Assembly (NCBI RefSeq): GCF_902148855.1
Contig: NC_043966.1
Location: 31,287,647-31,351,646 of the forward strand
DNA from: Sphaeramia orbicularis
Taxonomy: Eukaryota; Chordata; Actinopteri; Kurtiformes; Apogonidae
Length of the DNA stretch: 64,000 nt
Direction of reading: 5' to 3'
A program made the translations under genes and the position numbers. The notes below the pieces were generated by a model, which saw only the letters and a list, made by a program, of their open reading frames with translations, did not search any database and had not been told where the DNA came from. Shown piece after piece: positions 49,289 to 62,584 of this stretch (within the stretch, counting starts at the first letter, position 1; every line of letters begins with the position of its first letter).

Positions 49289-52157
49289 TCAGTGGGACTG
49301 TTTGTCCCTGTCCGGGTGCTTTGGGCAGAGTGGGTGGTGCTGTTTTCGCTCTGGATGATGCCTCTCCTCACTCTGTGTCCTCTTGTCTCCTTCTAGTGGC
49401 TGCTGTTCGTTATTACAGCGGTGGATAAGCACAGGGTCCTGGTTATGAGGTGTCTTCTTCAACAACAGCCGCTGCAGCATCTGTTTGTCAGACCGCTCCC
49501 GTCGAAAGTCATCCTCATAAACCTTTAGCTGTAGAAATGTCACAACCACATACATAGTAAGTAAAAACAGATGAGATTCTTTGTGGAAAGCAGAAGGGAA
49601 TTCAAGGATTAATTCCTCCATTTTTCATTACAGATTATTAAAATCCCAGCAGAAGCTGTGAAATATCTCAACAAGGTCATTTACTGTGTCTCATGTAGGC
49701 TTGGTGAGAACATACTTTATCCTGACTGCATTATGTTTAACCGTCACCTCACAGTCTGTACAGCCTGTACTTACATGAATCTATCAAAGTAATACACAGT
49801 TTCTACCAAATCATGAAAGATTCCACTTCCTATTAAGTATACAGTAAACGGCTGCATATTTTTCAGTTTTCTAATTACATGAATGCTTTACTTACTAGGT
49901 TAACTTCACAATTGGATTAAATGTCTGTTTTAATGTTATATGTCCTATATATGTGTAAACACGTGTGATTGGTGTCATTGTAAGAGCACAAATCAGTAAC
50001 AGACATGGAAAGGAAAATCCACCTGCTCCTGTAGTAGTGCCACCTGTTGGCGCATCTCGTCCCTCTTCCTCCTCAGCCTGCGGTTCTCCTGCAGAGTGTG
50101 TTTATGGTCGTTATGCTCCGTTTGATATTCTGCTTCATAAATCTGGGTCTGCTGACACAAGACATCAATATGGCAGTCAGCCAAGTCATATCTTCTGATC
50201 TCTTGATAGTTCCTGTTGTGCTGCAAGCAAATCTCAGGACAGAGCAGAGCTGCCACTTGGTGGTGCAATTCACTGTATTATTCAACTGTACATCTAAGCA
50301 TTCAGCAAATCTCTCCCTGGCAACAGTGAGTTGACATCAATTTCTCTTTTATCACAAATCAGAGTAATTTTTTGAGGATGTGTTGTAAAGAACAGCCCAC
50401 TGACATCTCAGAGCCTCCAGTTGCTCTTTTAGATCCAGCACCTCCTGCTGTGAGTCTCCCAGTGCTGTACCGCTGCATTGGCTTTTACCTTCCAGCTCTG
50501 CCTCTAGGCTGGAAGAGGTGGGAAAAATGATGTGGAGTTGTATCCAGACACGTGACTTGAGGAAAGGTTTGGACCTTCAGCAGGATTACTGTTTGGACAT
50601 GATGACGGTACACGCATCACAGCACCAAACTGCCCTTGAGGTCAAAAAAACACACAAACAAAGCATCACCACAGATGAGAAACTGTGTATAAAACACACA
50701 TAAATGTGGCAGACAGGTTAAAGGTCAGGCAGCGGGTAGAGTACCTGTTTGGCAGGTGTACAGTCTCTGTCTGGGTGTGCATCCTGTTCTCTAGAAGCCT
50801 GACATATTCTTGCAGCTCTTGGTTTTTCTTCAGCTCCTGCATCAGCGCTTGCTCATAGTACTCCTTTGCACTCTGCGGTGCAACAGTAAACAGTACATAA
50901 ACCACATCTTTTATCTGTCACTATCTGTACAATACAAGCCACATTCATAATCAACAGTGAAGAGGGTTCACCTCTATGCTTTCCTCGGTGTACAACAACA
51001 CACTGGACTTGATGTTTGTGTACAGAATTTGGTGTGTTTTTACCTGATGGTGCTCTACTTTGAGCAGCAGTCTGCTGTTAGAGCTGTTTGATGGCTGAGT
51101 TCTCTAGTTCCAAAACCTCTAGTCTGTGCTGTAGACCCAGCGTGGCACTGCGGTACACCTGGTCCCAGTCCTCATTGAGCTTCATCAGCTGCAACACACC
51201 ACCACCACCACCACCACCACCACCACTGTTGTTATCGTTTATTTATTTATTTAGTTTGTTAGTTGTTAGTAGTAGTAGTAGTAGTAGTAGTAGTAGCAGC
51301 GTTAGTAGTAGTATTAGTTTTAGTATTAGTATAATTATATAATAATCAGCGCCATAGCTGCATCTGTAATTCATCAGCATTGTTTAATGCATCATCCTCA
51401 TCATTATTCTCAGTCTGTCTCATGTTATGTGCATCAGGAAGTGAATTCAGGTCAGCGAGGTGAAGCTCTTCACTCCTCTGTGGATGCACATTTTCTCTAA
51501 ATATATTACACTTTACTCCAATTGAGATAATAATTTCCCCTAGTTGTCTTTTTTTAACCAGTAGCTTATTCATACCAGGAAAGCAAAGGTTGTATAATTG
51601 TAAAAAATGTCATTTTCATAATTTTTCACAGCTTAGCAGCAGTTTTCACACACCACCCACAGTCCTCTTCTGGTTTTCAGAAGAGCTACTGTAAATGTAA
51701 TTGCCAACATCAGCAATGCGAGCCCGGCACTGCACAGGATCTGCACTAGGTTAAGGTGGCGTACCTCTTTGTTGACTCGACGGAGCTCCGTGTTCTTGTT
51801 GAGCAGCAGCACTTTTTCCTGGTCAGTGGAGGTGACTGTCATACTTTCAGTGATCAGTGTGACCTGCTCCTCCACAGACAGCAACCTGCCACCTGCAGGA
51901 GTCACATCCTCTGTCCTGCACACACACAAAATATGTGCCATAAATAAAGTCATGATGAAGAAGAACATTAGCAGAGGATTTCCATTAATAAGCAACCACA
52001 AATGACGGTCAGGGCACTTTTGAACACCCACACACATAGAGTGCACTTAGAGAGAATCGAACAGGAGCTATTATTCACACCCACATATCCACATGCATGA
52101 AAAGTCACTTTATGCACTTAAGATACTCACACACACACACACACACACACACACCTA

Positions 52158-52218
<61 letters not shown>

Positions 52219-55200
52219 CACATTGTGTTTGCATAGAGGGATGTTTCAATGACATGCATTCATTTCCTGGAGACATACCCAAACAACAACATACATATAT
52301 ACATCTGAACATAAGTCCGTCTATAACTTTAAAACATCTTTTAACTTAAACTAATGACACTTAACATTCATCCCTAAATGGAGGCAACAAACAAACACAC
52401 ACGCATTAGGTTTTCATACATTTAAATGAACTCTATGTGTTTTATGCCACCAAATGATCTTTAATCAAAACAATAGCAGACAGCAGCTGGGTGTCCATAA
52501 ATGTCAAGAGACCTTGAAGTGAACATTTGAGACGTTGCAAAAAAACCCAAAACAAAAATAGGCTGCTGTAGGCTATATTACCCATAATTCTAATGACAAA
52601 GTGGAAGTAAAGTATCCTGTATCATAAAAGGGAAGTGGACTTAGGTGTGTGTCTAAGGCATTACACAAAATCCGGAAAGAGCTGACTGCTGCAGTTTGGC
52701 ATACTTATTTTTGGTCAAGGAAGAGACTAGCAAAAACAACAAGTTGATAGGACCAGTATTTTGGGAGATATCAGTAATTCTGGAGTACAATGGCCTCCCA
52801 AAGGCCAATCATGTTCCTATGCCCAGAATCATAGAATCATCATTGAAGTGGGTTACCTAGCAACAGATAAACAATAGGGCCACGTTTCCATGGTGTCAAA
52901 TTTCATGTAAAGAAACAGACATGCCGGCTGAGAGGTTATTCAACTGAAAATGCCAGTGGAATTTACCAAGAAAGTAAAGGAATGAACTGTATCAGAGGAT
53001 CTAGATGTGCTAGTTGTGTTGTAATTTACCATCTAAAATGGCTGTGATTAAAAAGCAAAAAAAGTGGTTTCCTCCACAATATCAGATTATCAGAGACAAC
53101 GCAACAAAGTGCTGAGCAGTCAGCTGATTTTATCACCCAAATGTTCCCTACATCAGAACTTTTACAAAAATTCGCAATACAATAATATTTGTGAATTTTT
53201 TTTTTTTTTTTAAATTTTTGCTGTTGTCATAACATTTTCCTGGTTGTGAAATATCAAAATCCACATCAAACACATATATTTATGGGAATGCAACCATTGT
53301 CAGTTGCAAGGTGCAGCACCTCTGCAATTACATTTCACAATTAAGACCCTAAACACATATGCTGGATGACTAAACTTTGACACTGTGAGCTTTTTAATAT
53401 AACTTATAATTATCTTCCATTTTCACTGACTTGGCATTTAATGATATACAGTATTTTCATGCTATTCAATTAGTGTTAACAAGTAACTTTAAACTTTAAA
53501 ATGGTGGCGGTATGAGGTGACAACTTACAGATTTGTTCAAATATAAACATCACTAGAAATATTTATACAATATAACTACAACAAACGCAGAAATTACATA
53601 ATTTAGGCCTCACTCCGCACTGTATTTAGATTATTTAACATGTAAAACTTTGAGATTTTATATTGACTTATTTAGATTTTTTGACAACTTAACCTAAACT
53701 TAACCTTAACCTAGCCTATTTCTCAAATGTGTATTGATTTATAATGCAGGGACCTGATTTATGTTCCTCACTGTGAACGCACAAAGGGGACTGTGTTAAC
53801 ATGACGTCACCATAGCACAAAAAAATATAGGTGCACCGACTCACACACACATTATTACTTTCCTGCATCTGTCCTCATGCCCAATCAAATCTTTGTTTGC
53901 TATTAGAATATTTGCATGTTGATATCCTCTGGAAACAATGGGGATGTAATGCCTGAAAAGCTGGAGCCACTTGGATGATGCCAAAGGAGAAATATTTACA
54001 GAGATTAATTAGTCAAACCAGCTTTCTTCCCACTGGCCCTGTTGTGAGGTCTCGTCTAATGGAATAGCTGACAGGAGGCAGCGGAGGTTCAATGCCCCAG
54101 GGGAATCTGCTCATGGAAGAACACAGGAAGATGAAACTCTGGATGTATCCCCTGAGGCTTCTTTGCACAACATACTGAAGGACTGTAGTACCTCAGAAAG
54201 TACTGCAGAGAATCACAATGTACAATAACCTCTCATCTTTCTTAAGGCTAAACTCCCCCACAAACACACGCTCTCATCTACTTGTATACAGCTTCCTGCT
54301 CTGTAGAAAATGGTGTTACACTGTTTTAATATGGTGTATTCTCAGGTGCAATCAGAAAGAAGAGGAGGATGCAGGGGTTTTTTAGCACAAAAGTGACAAA
54401 CATAAATATAGAGAAAATGTAATTCTCAGATTTTAATATCACAGCATGATACTAATTATGGAGCTAAATGAGCGATGCAATGTTTACAATACCTCGCAAC
54501 ACAGTCTGGTTTACAAAATAAAGGTCTTTAAAATACGCCTATCAAACAATACCCAATATATTGAGTAACAAGTGGTGCCATGCACACAAACCCCACCCCT
54601 TGCAAGCATTGTGGCTGATTTTGGCATTGATCCAGCTGATGTCATCATGTCTGTGCATGCGCTGATGCTAGCATATCAATTGCCTCTATATATGTGCCAA
54701 GTTTGAAGTAAATTGAAACAAAATTAATGTTTTTATAGACATTTGAAGTTTCGCCCATTATATGTAAATGGGAGAAAAAAAAAAAGATGTAAAAAATTCA
54801 GAAAAAATTTGAACTTTGACCTACTGTTCCCAAAATGTAATAACATCTATTCTGGGTCACTGGCAATTTATAAACTCAATGTGGTATGAATTCAACTAAT
54901 AGTTTTACTGCTACAGACATGTGAAATTTCACCCATTATAATTAAAAGAGGGAAAAAAATGTAAAAAAAAATTCATAGAAAATTGAAAGTTTGACCTACT
55001 TTGACCAACTGTACTGTTCCCAAATGTAATCACATCTATTCTGGGTCACTGGTATCTATAAACCAAATATGGCATTAATTCAACCAATAGTTTTGCTGCT
55101 AGAGTGTTAACAAACAAACAAACAAACAAACCGAACCAAAAACCATACCCTTGCGTCCCCTTTGGGGGGGGGCGGGGGTAATAAACTATGATGTGTTTTT

Positions 55201-55306
55201 CAAGTCCAGAAACATATGTTCTACAAGACAAAGACAGAAAACCAGTACAAACCTGTCGGAAAGATTGTGAATAAAATCATTTTATCCATCTATCCATCTA
55301 TCTATC

Positions 55307-55340
<34 letters not shown>

Positions 55341-55372
55341 CTCTCTCTCTCTCCGTCTCTCCTCGCTCTATC

Positions 55373-55424
<52 letters not shown>

Positions 55425-55935
55425 GTATATACATATATTTGCTATGTGCAACATGGCAGTAGTTGTCTTTTGAAGAACTATGTATATTACAAATATGGTG
55501 TAGGCCTATCTTCATATTTTAAGTACATTTTGTATTTGCTAAATAAAATACTGTACATTACTTTGTTGATCATTTTTCATGTTTGCATATCCCACTGTTT
55601 CTTGATGAATGGGAGGATATTTGTAAAATGTGTTTTATTTGTTTTGGCAGGAAATTCTGTGGCATAGTTTTCTTCACAGAATACAGTGCTATTCTCTAAA
55701 AAAAAAAAAAAAAAGAAAAAAAGAAAAGAAAAGATATTTGGATCTTGTTTCGTCTTTTTACATCCCCCTGCTTGTGGCCTGGTAACTGATCTCAGTGTGG
55801 CATCTTGAATGTTGTCTCACCTGCTAAAATGCATTTTGAGGGAAGTGGAGACTTGTTGGAGGAACTATGAGAGAGGATATCCTTTCTTTTGGGAAATTTG
55901 CAAATGTGACAACAGGAGTGTGACTTTTATTATTA

Positions 55936-55976
<41 letters not shown>

Positions 55977-55982
55977 GTTATT

Positions 55983-56024
<42 letters not shown>

Positions 56025-59000
56025 AAGTTGTTTTAGTTATTTAATATGATCAAATGTGCGCTGAAACCTGTGAATGAAAAAACAAACTAAACAAAACTAG
56101 AACTGTACATTGGAACAGATGCATCCATTTTCAAGCTGTTCTTCAATTAATGTCAGTTATGGCCAAAAGGGGTGAGTGGGGCAACAGCCATGACCTTTGA
56201 CCCACAAAATCTAATGATTTAATTCTAGTGAAGTGAGTGTTTGTGCCATATTTTGCTCCCGTTTCCAACATGTCATGTTCAACATCTGTTCTTGAGTAAA
56301 GAAGTAAACTGTCACAGAATAATGGGGAGATGATGTAGTTGTGACACACATCATGTTCCACTGACATTTAGTTAAAATTATGGCTCTGAGCAGGTTTTTC
56401 TTTTGTCAAATGCCTCCTCTTCACCCCCTCCTCTTGCATCCTCTTGTGGGTGGGACTGCGACGTGAGGAGAGGACTTGAGGATATATACGACAAAAGAGG
56501 AGGGGGGTTTTGACATCCCACTCAGACTCATAGTGTTGTTCCTGTTTTATTGTGAAAGCTTGGTGTGGCCAAATTTCCCTCCCTTTGTTTACTTTCATTT
56601 TCCCAGTGAGAGCAGAGGTTCTGTGCCCAATGAAACCTTATTTAATAAAAAAATAACAGTATGTGGGAAGAGTGGAGTAATCTTTTGATCCCTTTTGAAT
56701 TATACCACCATTTACACATTTTTCAGTTTAGAAGATACAAATCAGACTGTAAAATTACATAAACAGAAAAACTACACACCTGAAAGTCAGAGAGATGACA
56801 TCAATCCTTAATCTGAGTCACTGAAGATGTCTCTGTAGCTTCAATATGACCAGACATGCAATGATTTCACCCTTTTTAATATATTTATGCCTAAGACTAG
56901 AGTGAAGTATGTTGCAGTAATGACCATTTCTGTGAGACTAGTGATTCAGTCCACTGAACTGTTTCACAGAAGACAAGATGTTACTCTACAATCTTTACAG
57001 CAAACTGACTTTTCTGATTTGTAAAAAATTATCTTTTAAGTTGACAAACACCAATTATTATAAATGAGGGCATAATTCAAGCAGCTACTGAGTTAATGCG
57101 ATTATTACCCTAGACCAGTGGTTCTCAAACGTTTTACAGTGGAGTACCTCCTGAAATATACTTCTTTAGTCAAGTACCCTAATTCTCACTTCAGCATTAT
57201 TGATTCAAAAAATCAGGCAAAATTTGTTCCTGTGCCAAAGGTGTCTGTTTTTTATTATCACAACCTTTGTAAACAAACAACATATACTTAACAGTAATAT
57301 ATTTAAAATAACACATTTTTATAAGTAAATTTTGTGTGTAAAATATAACTGAAAAGTGCCCTCTTTCATTGATATGAAAAATAATAAAACTGGTCATTAA
57401 TGAATAAATGAACCTTTCACTAACCAAAATAATCACTTAATTACTCAAATAACTCATCTTGAATAATATAAAGTAGAGGGTTCTTAAAATGTTACCAAAG
57501 CTTAAACAAGATGACTGACAATAAACTAGGAGTGTCAGTTTTATTATATGAATGTATTTATTGTGTTTTGCATTTCAGCATTAGTTCTTGTTATTTATTT
57601 GGTATTCAGTACATGACGACTTATTCAATGTATTTTTCCCCAACAATTTCAAGCACCCCTGGGCTTTCTACCCCTGAGGGTATGCGTACCCCCATTTGAG
57701 AAAGACTACCCTAGACTATTACTAGATAAAGTTCCATGGGTTTAGTTTGGAGGGGACTGTGGTTCTCTATCAGCCCACCAGGCCTTTGTGTGTTTAATTG
57801 CTTGCACTCCAACTTAGCATCCATCTTTGTTTCCACTCATTATGACTTTTTTATTGTGCCAGATTTTTGCTTACACTATTTTGCTGTGTTTTTGGGGGTA
57901 GTTTTACAGTGAAACTCCACAAAATCTACAGTAAAGCCACCCCAAAAACAGTAAATTATAGTAATTTATACAGCATTATGGGAATAGTTACGATATTTTT
58001 TAAACATACAGAAGTTTACTGTGTTTCCATTTACAGTTATGCAAAACAGAAGCCAATGTCAGAACAGACAAAGCTGTTTTGTTTGTATTTCTGCTTATGT
58101 GCCATTTGCCTGTTCGTCCTTTGTAATCTTTGCTACACTAACTGATGACTATGCGTGACCTTTTGCCTTCAAGGGCTGTTACATGAAAGAAAACTTTGTA
58201 CAGAGTCAAAATATTTGTCTAGATCTACGTGCTGTGCCATCTGTTATCCCTATAGGTTCACGGAGGCAGGAAAGGGGCTTCGGTGAAGTCTGTTTATGGC
58301 CACTAATGAGTGAGTCACACACACAGACCTAATGCTTCTGCTGTTGTTGAAAGTGTAGGATGAAATAAATCTAAATGAAATGAAATGCATCCTCACTTTA
58401 CAGCCCAACATGAGCACAAAATAGTAACGTACCCACATCCACACCCTATCCTGGCAGGTCAGAGCTGTGTATTCAGTTGTCCCGTTGGGATCACAGTATG
58501 CTTCCACATCCGCCGCCTTTTCCGACAGATAAATTCACTGTGTGACCCACTTTAAACAAAGTTCTCAATTGTATGCTGTCTTGGAAGAACACCAAAATGC
58601 CACTGCTTCCCCCAGCAAAATGGTAATTCAGTCATGGCATATGATAAGAAGAAGATAATATCATTCGCTTTAGCTCGTGGCCATGCTGAGAATCTCACCA
58701 CACTGTTTAACCTGGTCTATCGGCACAGTGGGCCCCCTCACACAGGAGAGAAGTGGGAAGTTTCACTATTTCAACACTGTTATTTTAACCCAGACGCATC
58801 ACTTGTGTAGGTAGTATAGCAAGTGTTTATCAAATGACTATGACGTCTATGACGATTAGGGACTTGAACAGTAGATATTTGAGATTGCGTGTTTCTTCAC
58901 TGTAAGCGTGTACTTTTGTTGGAAGCTCCAAGACTAAGTCCGGATTCTTTTCAGTCTCATTTTTATAAATTTATTATTGGCTTGATCTGATCACAAACAA

Positions 59001-60027
59001 AATATAACTCGGCTGAGGATCCACACCCCAAGGGGGGAAATGGACCCAGAACATTCCAATGCACATCACTTTTATAATCCTTGTAAACTGATCTTCAAAC
59101 TATGGGCTCAACCCCTTGTGGGTTGGTCTTAAACTTAGCGTTATCTAAAAAGATCAAACAGATGTAGGGCCTTAACTCTAAGTAAACTTATGCTAACAAT
59201 CAGTTTACCCTTATCACCTATATTTGACAACACTATGTGTGTGAATGTGTTTGTTCAGATGTGTATCCAGAAGAAGAACAGAACCTAATCAACTCCTGTT
59301 TAGTCAGATGGTTCCTATCTAAACAAGCTGATCCTAAGAAATTTACAACTGACCAGTGAAACAAAGAAAATCTAGTGACACAAAAGAATTCTGACCAATA
59401 CTGACTAACGTGATTAAACCCAAGAATTTAACCATCCAAATTAAAATAATATTTCATCACTATATCACAAAATCAAATGAGAAGCTGAACACAGCTGATT
59501 CTTCTTAGTGTGACCTCATGGGGAAGTCCACAGATATGTTCAATTCCTTCTCTCACCAACCTCAACTTCTTTATAATAATTCTTTACTTCTACATTTTTT
59601 TTTTTTTATTTTTTTTTAATCTCTGTGACTTGATTCGACTATAAGTATGTCAGTAACGCTGATACAAAAGCTAATACACAATTATATTACAATATAGAAG
59701 CTTTACATTTAGTTCTTCCATATTAATTACTTCATTATGTACAGCATTTGGTGACTGTGTGAGACATTAGTGTTTTCTTTTACTGTATTATTTGAGGTTT
59801 TAGTCGTTGACAGTGTAATCTAAGATTCTTGTTTCAGTGTACACACCTGTGTATAAAAGTGAAACACATACTTACCATAATTCTTCTGGTGGTTTATGTT
59901 GATTTGAGTCACTCTGACAGACGCTGGTGTCACTTTTAGGTGAAGAATCCATCTGTGTTCCTGTTGCTCCTGTTGGTGATGATGATAGTGATGAGGAAGA
60001 CGACAAAGACAGCACATCTCCCTCCAT
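49289..60027 (-). CDS. TNIP/ABIN-family coiled-coil ubiquitin-binding protein (tnip1/tnip3-like), apparently damaged
   Basis: Exons on the minus strand: 59876-60027, 51765-51915, 51044-51188, 50745-50872, 50401-50508, 50023-50151 and 49289-49528. ABIN proteins bind polyubiquitin and A20 and damp NF-kB. The N-terminus is Ser-rich (MEGDVLSLSSSSSLSSSPTG). A coiled coil follows, with LNEDWDQVYRS (compare LNQQWDQQFRS of TNIP1) and KEYYEQALMQELKKNQELQE. The ubiquitin-binding UBAN motif is KVYEDDFRRERSDKQMLQRL in the last exon, preceded by a weaker QIYEAEYQTEHNDHK. The third exon carries one extra base near 51079-51083, which creates an early stop; phase is restored in the next exon. The fifth exon lacks an in-phase donor (a G seems missing at 50400-50401). 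Either the gene is dying or the assembly has indel errors. Intron 1 is about 8 kb. TATA-like GTATAAAG lies at 60089-60096. Confidence 0.7.
51194..51335. repeat. (CAC)n and (TAG)n microsatellites
   Basis: Two trinucleotide runs, 51194-51226 and about 51267-51330, in an intron of the TNIP-family gene. Confidence 0.9.
52131..52216. repeat. (CA)n microsatellite
   Basis: A long, once-interrupted CA run in the first intron of the TNIP-family gene. Confidence 0.95.
52217..54559. other. Part of TNIP intron 1, no exon recognised
   Basis: No exon fits the flanking phase here. The segment 53930-54240 is more GC-balanced and complex than its surroundings and could be a conserved noncoding element, but nothing in the sequence alone proves it. 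Confidence 0.4.
54560..55175. repeat. Interspersed repeat with internal tandem duplication
   Basis: A unit with CCCATTATA...AAATGGGAG, then TTTGACCTACTGTTCCCAAA and ACATCTATTCTGGGTCACTG, occurs twice (about 54745-54905 and 54925-55090). It ends in (ACAA)n and a CCAAAAACCATACCCTTGCG block. This is a common fish repeat of unclear class, built like the repeat at 5519-5902. Confidence 0.6.
55290..55425. repeat. (ATCT)n, (CT)n and (AT)n microsatellites
   Basis: Consecutive simple repeats: ATCC/ATCT, then CT-rich 55305-55370, then AT 55372-55420. Confidence 0.95.
55926..56022. repeat. (TTA)n microsatellite
   Basis: About 30 TTA units with a few interruptions. It explains the poly-Ile frame here. 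Confidence 0.95.
57116..57708. mobile_element. hAT-like MITE with perfect 8-bp target duplication
   Basis: A 593-bp element flanked by CCCTAGAC on both sides (57108-57115 and 57709-57716). The left end is CAGTGGTTCTCAAACG; the right end reads CCCATTTGAGAAAGACTA. No coding capacity. Confidence 0.8.
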
Positions 60028-60893
60028 GACTGATCAAATCCTCAGATCTTCGTAAAGTAACTTCAACTACATCAAGTTCAAGTGCCGCCTTTATACACAA
60101 GTAAAGTTTCTCCTCATAAATCCGTCTCTAAGCATGTTGTGGAAAGTAAATAGAGTCGTCAGTGTTAATACGTAGCAAAAGAGGAAGTAGCTGAGACCGA
60201 GAGCCACATGATGCAAAGTTCAGAGAATAGGAAATGACACTAATAGACTCAAGTTAAAACCTACAGAGGGCCTGTCCCTCTGCAGACAATGAAAATTATT
60301 ACAACTCATAAAGCGTGATTGTACAGTTTTCAAAATGTCTCAGTTGAGGTGTATTACTTTGACATCACTTGGAGATTTTGGGGAACACCAGTCAATATGT
60401 GTGTGTGTGTGTGTGTGTGGTTAAAGCCCAAGCTGTTGTCCTCTTTACCCCTTAAAGACCGAAACCTTTGAAATAAATTATTATCTGCATTTGACCTTGT
60501 GCAAGAGATTTGTCACAATGTTTTTTATAAGATTATAATTTCCCTGACCCTTTAAATGTTAATTAAATACAGAGTTAATTTGGATTATTATATCAAAGCT
60601 GAGAAAATGGGGAAAAAAAACCAAAAAACTTTTTCAACAAAATACATCATTGACTAGACGTAAAAATATGCCTTCTACCACTTTCATTTGTCAGACTCCA
60701 CTGTTGGAATACATTTGTTTTCAGACACATTCCTCTTTAAATTATACACAACAGTAATCAGATTTATGGGCAACAGCATACATAGGATTTATTGGTGGTT
60801 CAATGTTGCAGATCATGATGGTATTTCTATGTTTACTACAGAGCATCTGTATGTCCAAATGGGTCAGAGGTCAAAACACTTCTGATGGTGCTG

Positions 60894-61357
60894 CACTGGA
60901 AAAATTCAAAATTTTACCAAGTGTATTTTTCTCATTTCTAGTCAAAATATCTCATCACACTTAAAATAAGACATAATCACCTCAAGAGTAACTTTTCAGT
61001 GAGACATAAGAACTTATTTTTAGACAATAGATCTTGAAAATCTTATTTCAAGAAATCTTACCAAGATCATTTTTACTTGTTCCATTGGGAGATTTTTTTG
61101 CTTGATTTAAGCAAAAAAAAAAAATTGAATTAAGCAAAAAAAAAAAAAAAAAAAAAAATCTGCCAATGGAACAAGTGAAAATGATCTTGGTAAGATTTCT
61201 TGAAATAAGATTTTCAAGATCTATTGTCTAAAAATAAGTTCTTTATATTTCACTGAAAAGATACTCTTTAGGTGATTATGTCCTGTTTTAAGTGTGATGA
61301 GATATTTCGACTAGAAATGAGAAAAATACACTTGGTAAGATTTAGATTTTTGCAGTG
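60894..61357. mobile_element. Long palindromic foldback MITE
   Basis: 464 bp with CACTGGAAAAATTCAAAATT at the left and the matching inverted end at the right (ATTTTTGCAGTG, ending 61357). The two arms of about 210 bp are nearly perfect reverse complements around a poly-A centre (61107-61160). It sits inside an older degenerate repeat that continues on both sides (60840-60890 and 61370-61490). Confidence 0.75.
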
Positions 61358-62584
61358 TGAAAAGCTGAGAAACTGCATTTTTCCTCAATTATTTAACAGT
61401 ACTGATAGATTTAATGGTTCAAAAGTCATTAAACATTTCAGATCAGAAAATGCTTTTGTCTTTTTAGGCTGTTTAGGATTTTGAGGGTTAAAAGAAGAAC
61501 AACTGGTGAATGAGCTTCTGGGAAGACAGTAGGCACTTTGCATAATTTCTACTTATATTGAAGGACATGTAATTGATTTTTATGCAGATGCATATATTTA
61601 TTCATGACAACAGGGTCAGGCTAGCTGCACCCACCAGTCTTCTCATTACTAGAGTGAAGGGGGCTGTAAACAGGTTAATTAGTAAATCACATGTTCATCC
61701 AATAAAGCAAATTAAAGAATGTTTGTTAATCATGTTCTTTCTAGTCTGATTAACTCGTCTTTTGTCCTTTGGAAGCGTCCCCCCGTTTTTAACACTACAA
61801 CATTCATTTTTCACACTTGTTTGCTAAACATTTGCCTTGACCAATTCAGTCCAACATATCTGAAGGTATTTATGTACTTATTGAATTTGAGAAGTAGGTA
61901 GTGCGTGACAAAGATAAGAGCTTCAGTGTATAGAGGCGCTGAGGAAAATGTACTGCTTTACAGTGGATAAGGATCTTTTCTACTTTGAGTTGAGAGATTA
62001 AATCTGCAGCCGCATTATCAGTGAAACTGGTCGGAATAAGGATGCCCTTTACTGGCAACCACTCAACACTTTTTTAGTACACTAAGATGAACATATGTTT
62101 TTTTTCTTCCTTTCTATGTTTTTAAGGTAGTGGATGAACAAAGACTGAGCTGGCTATTCAAGTGTAAAACATTTATATTGAGGAAAAAGCTTCTTGCATT
62201 CCTTTTCACTCTCTGGGCTATTCAACAAAACTCCCCCATACATAATCAGTTTCTGTGGGCACTCTTCCTCAGTTCATCCATTTCTTTCATGCATCTTTAG
62301 AAAATGTTTTACAAATTGAGCCAACAACTGTACACATGAATAACAGCAGTCTCAAAATATAAATTGCTCTCCTTCTCGGTTTTTGGTTTACCGAGCTTAG
62401 TTTAAGGCTCAGAATATGGTGGTTAGTTATGGGGCTCTAACATTACCGTGTTTTGGAGACTTTATGGGCTCAAACTTTAAGCTAGAGAAATCAGTGGTGT
62501 CGTATGAATCTTGAGTTTTCTACAAATCTGCTGATACTGAACATGTCATGTTGACTTACCAGTAAAGTACAGGAGAAACTAAAC
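61358..62584. other. Intergenic, degenerate repeat then nothing recognised
   Basis: 61370-61490 resembles 31560-31670 (ATTAAACATTT-type words), a diverged dispersed repeat. No gene or RNA is recognised in the rest. Confidence 0.4.

Noticed and set aside
51194-52216. Short direct repeats that could suggest a CRISPR-like or satellite array
   Set aside because: They are ordinary di- and trinucleotide microsatellites in an intron, without spacer structure.
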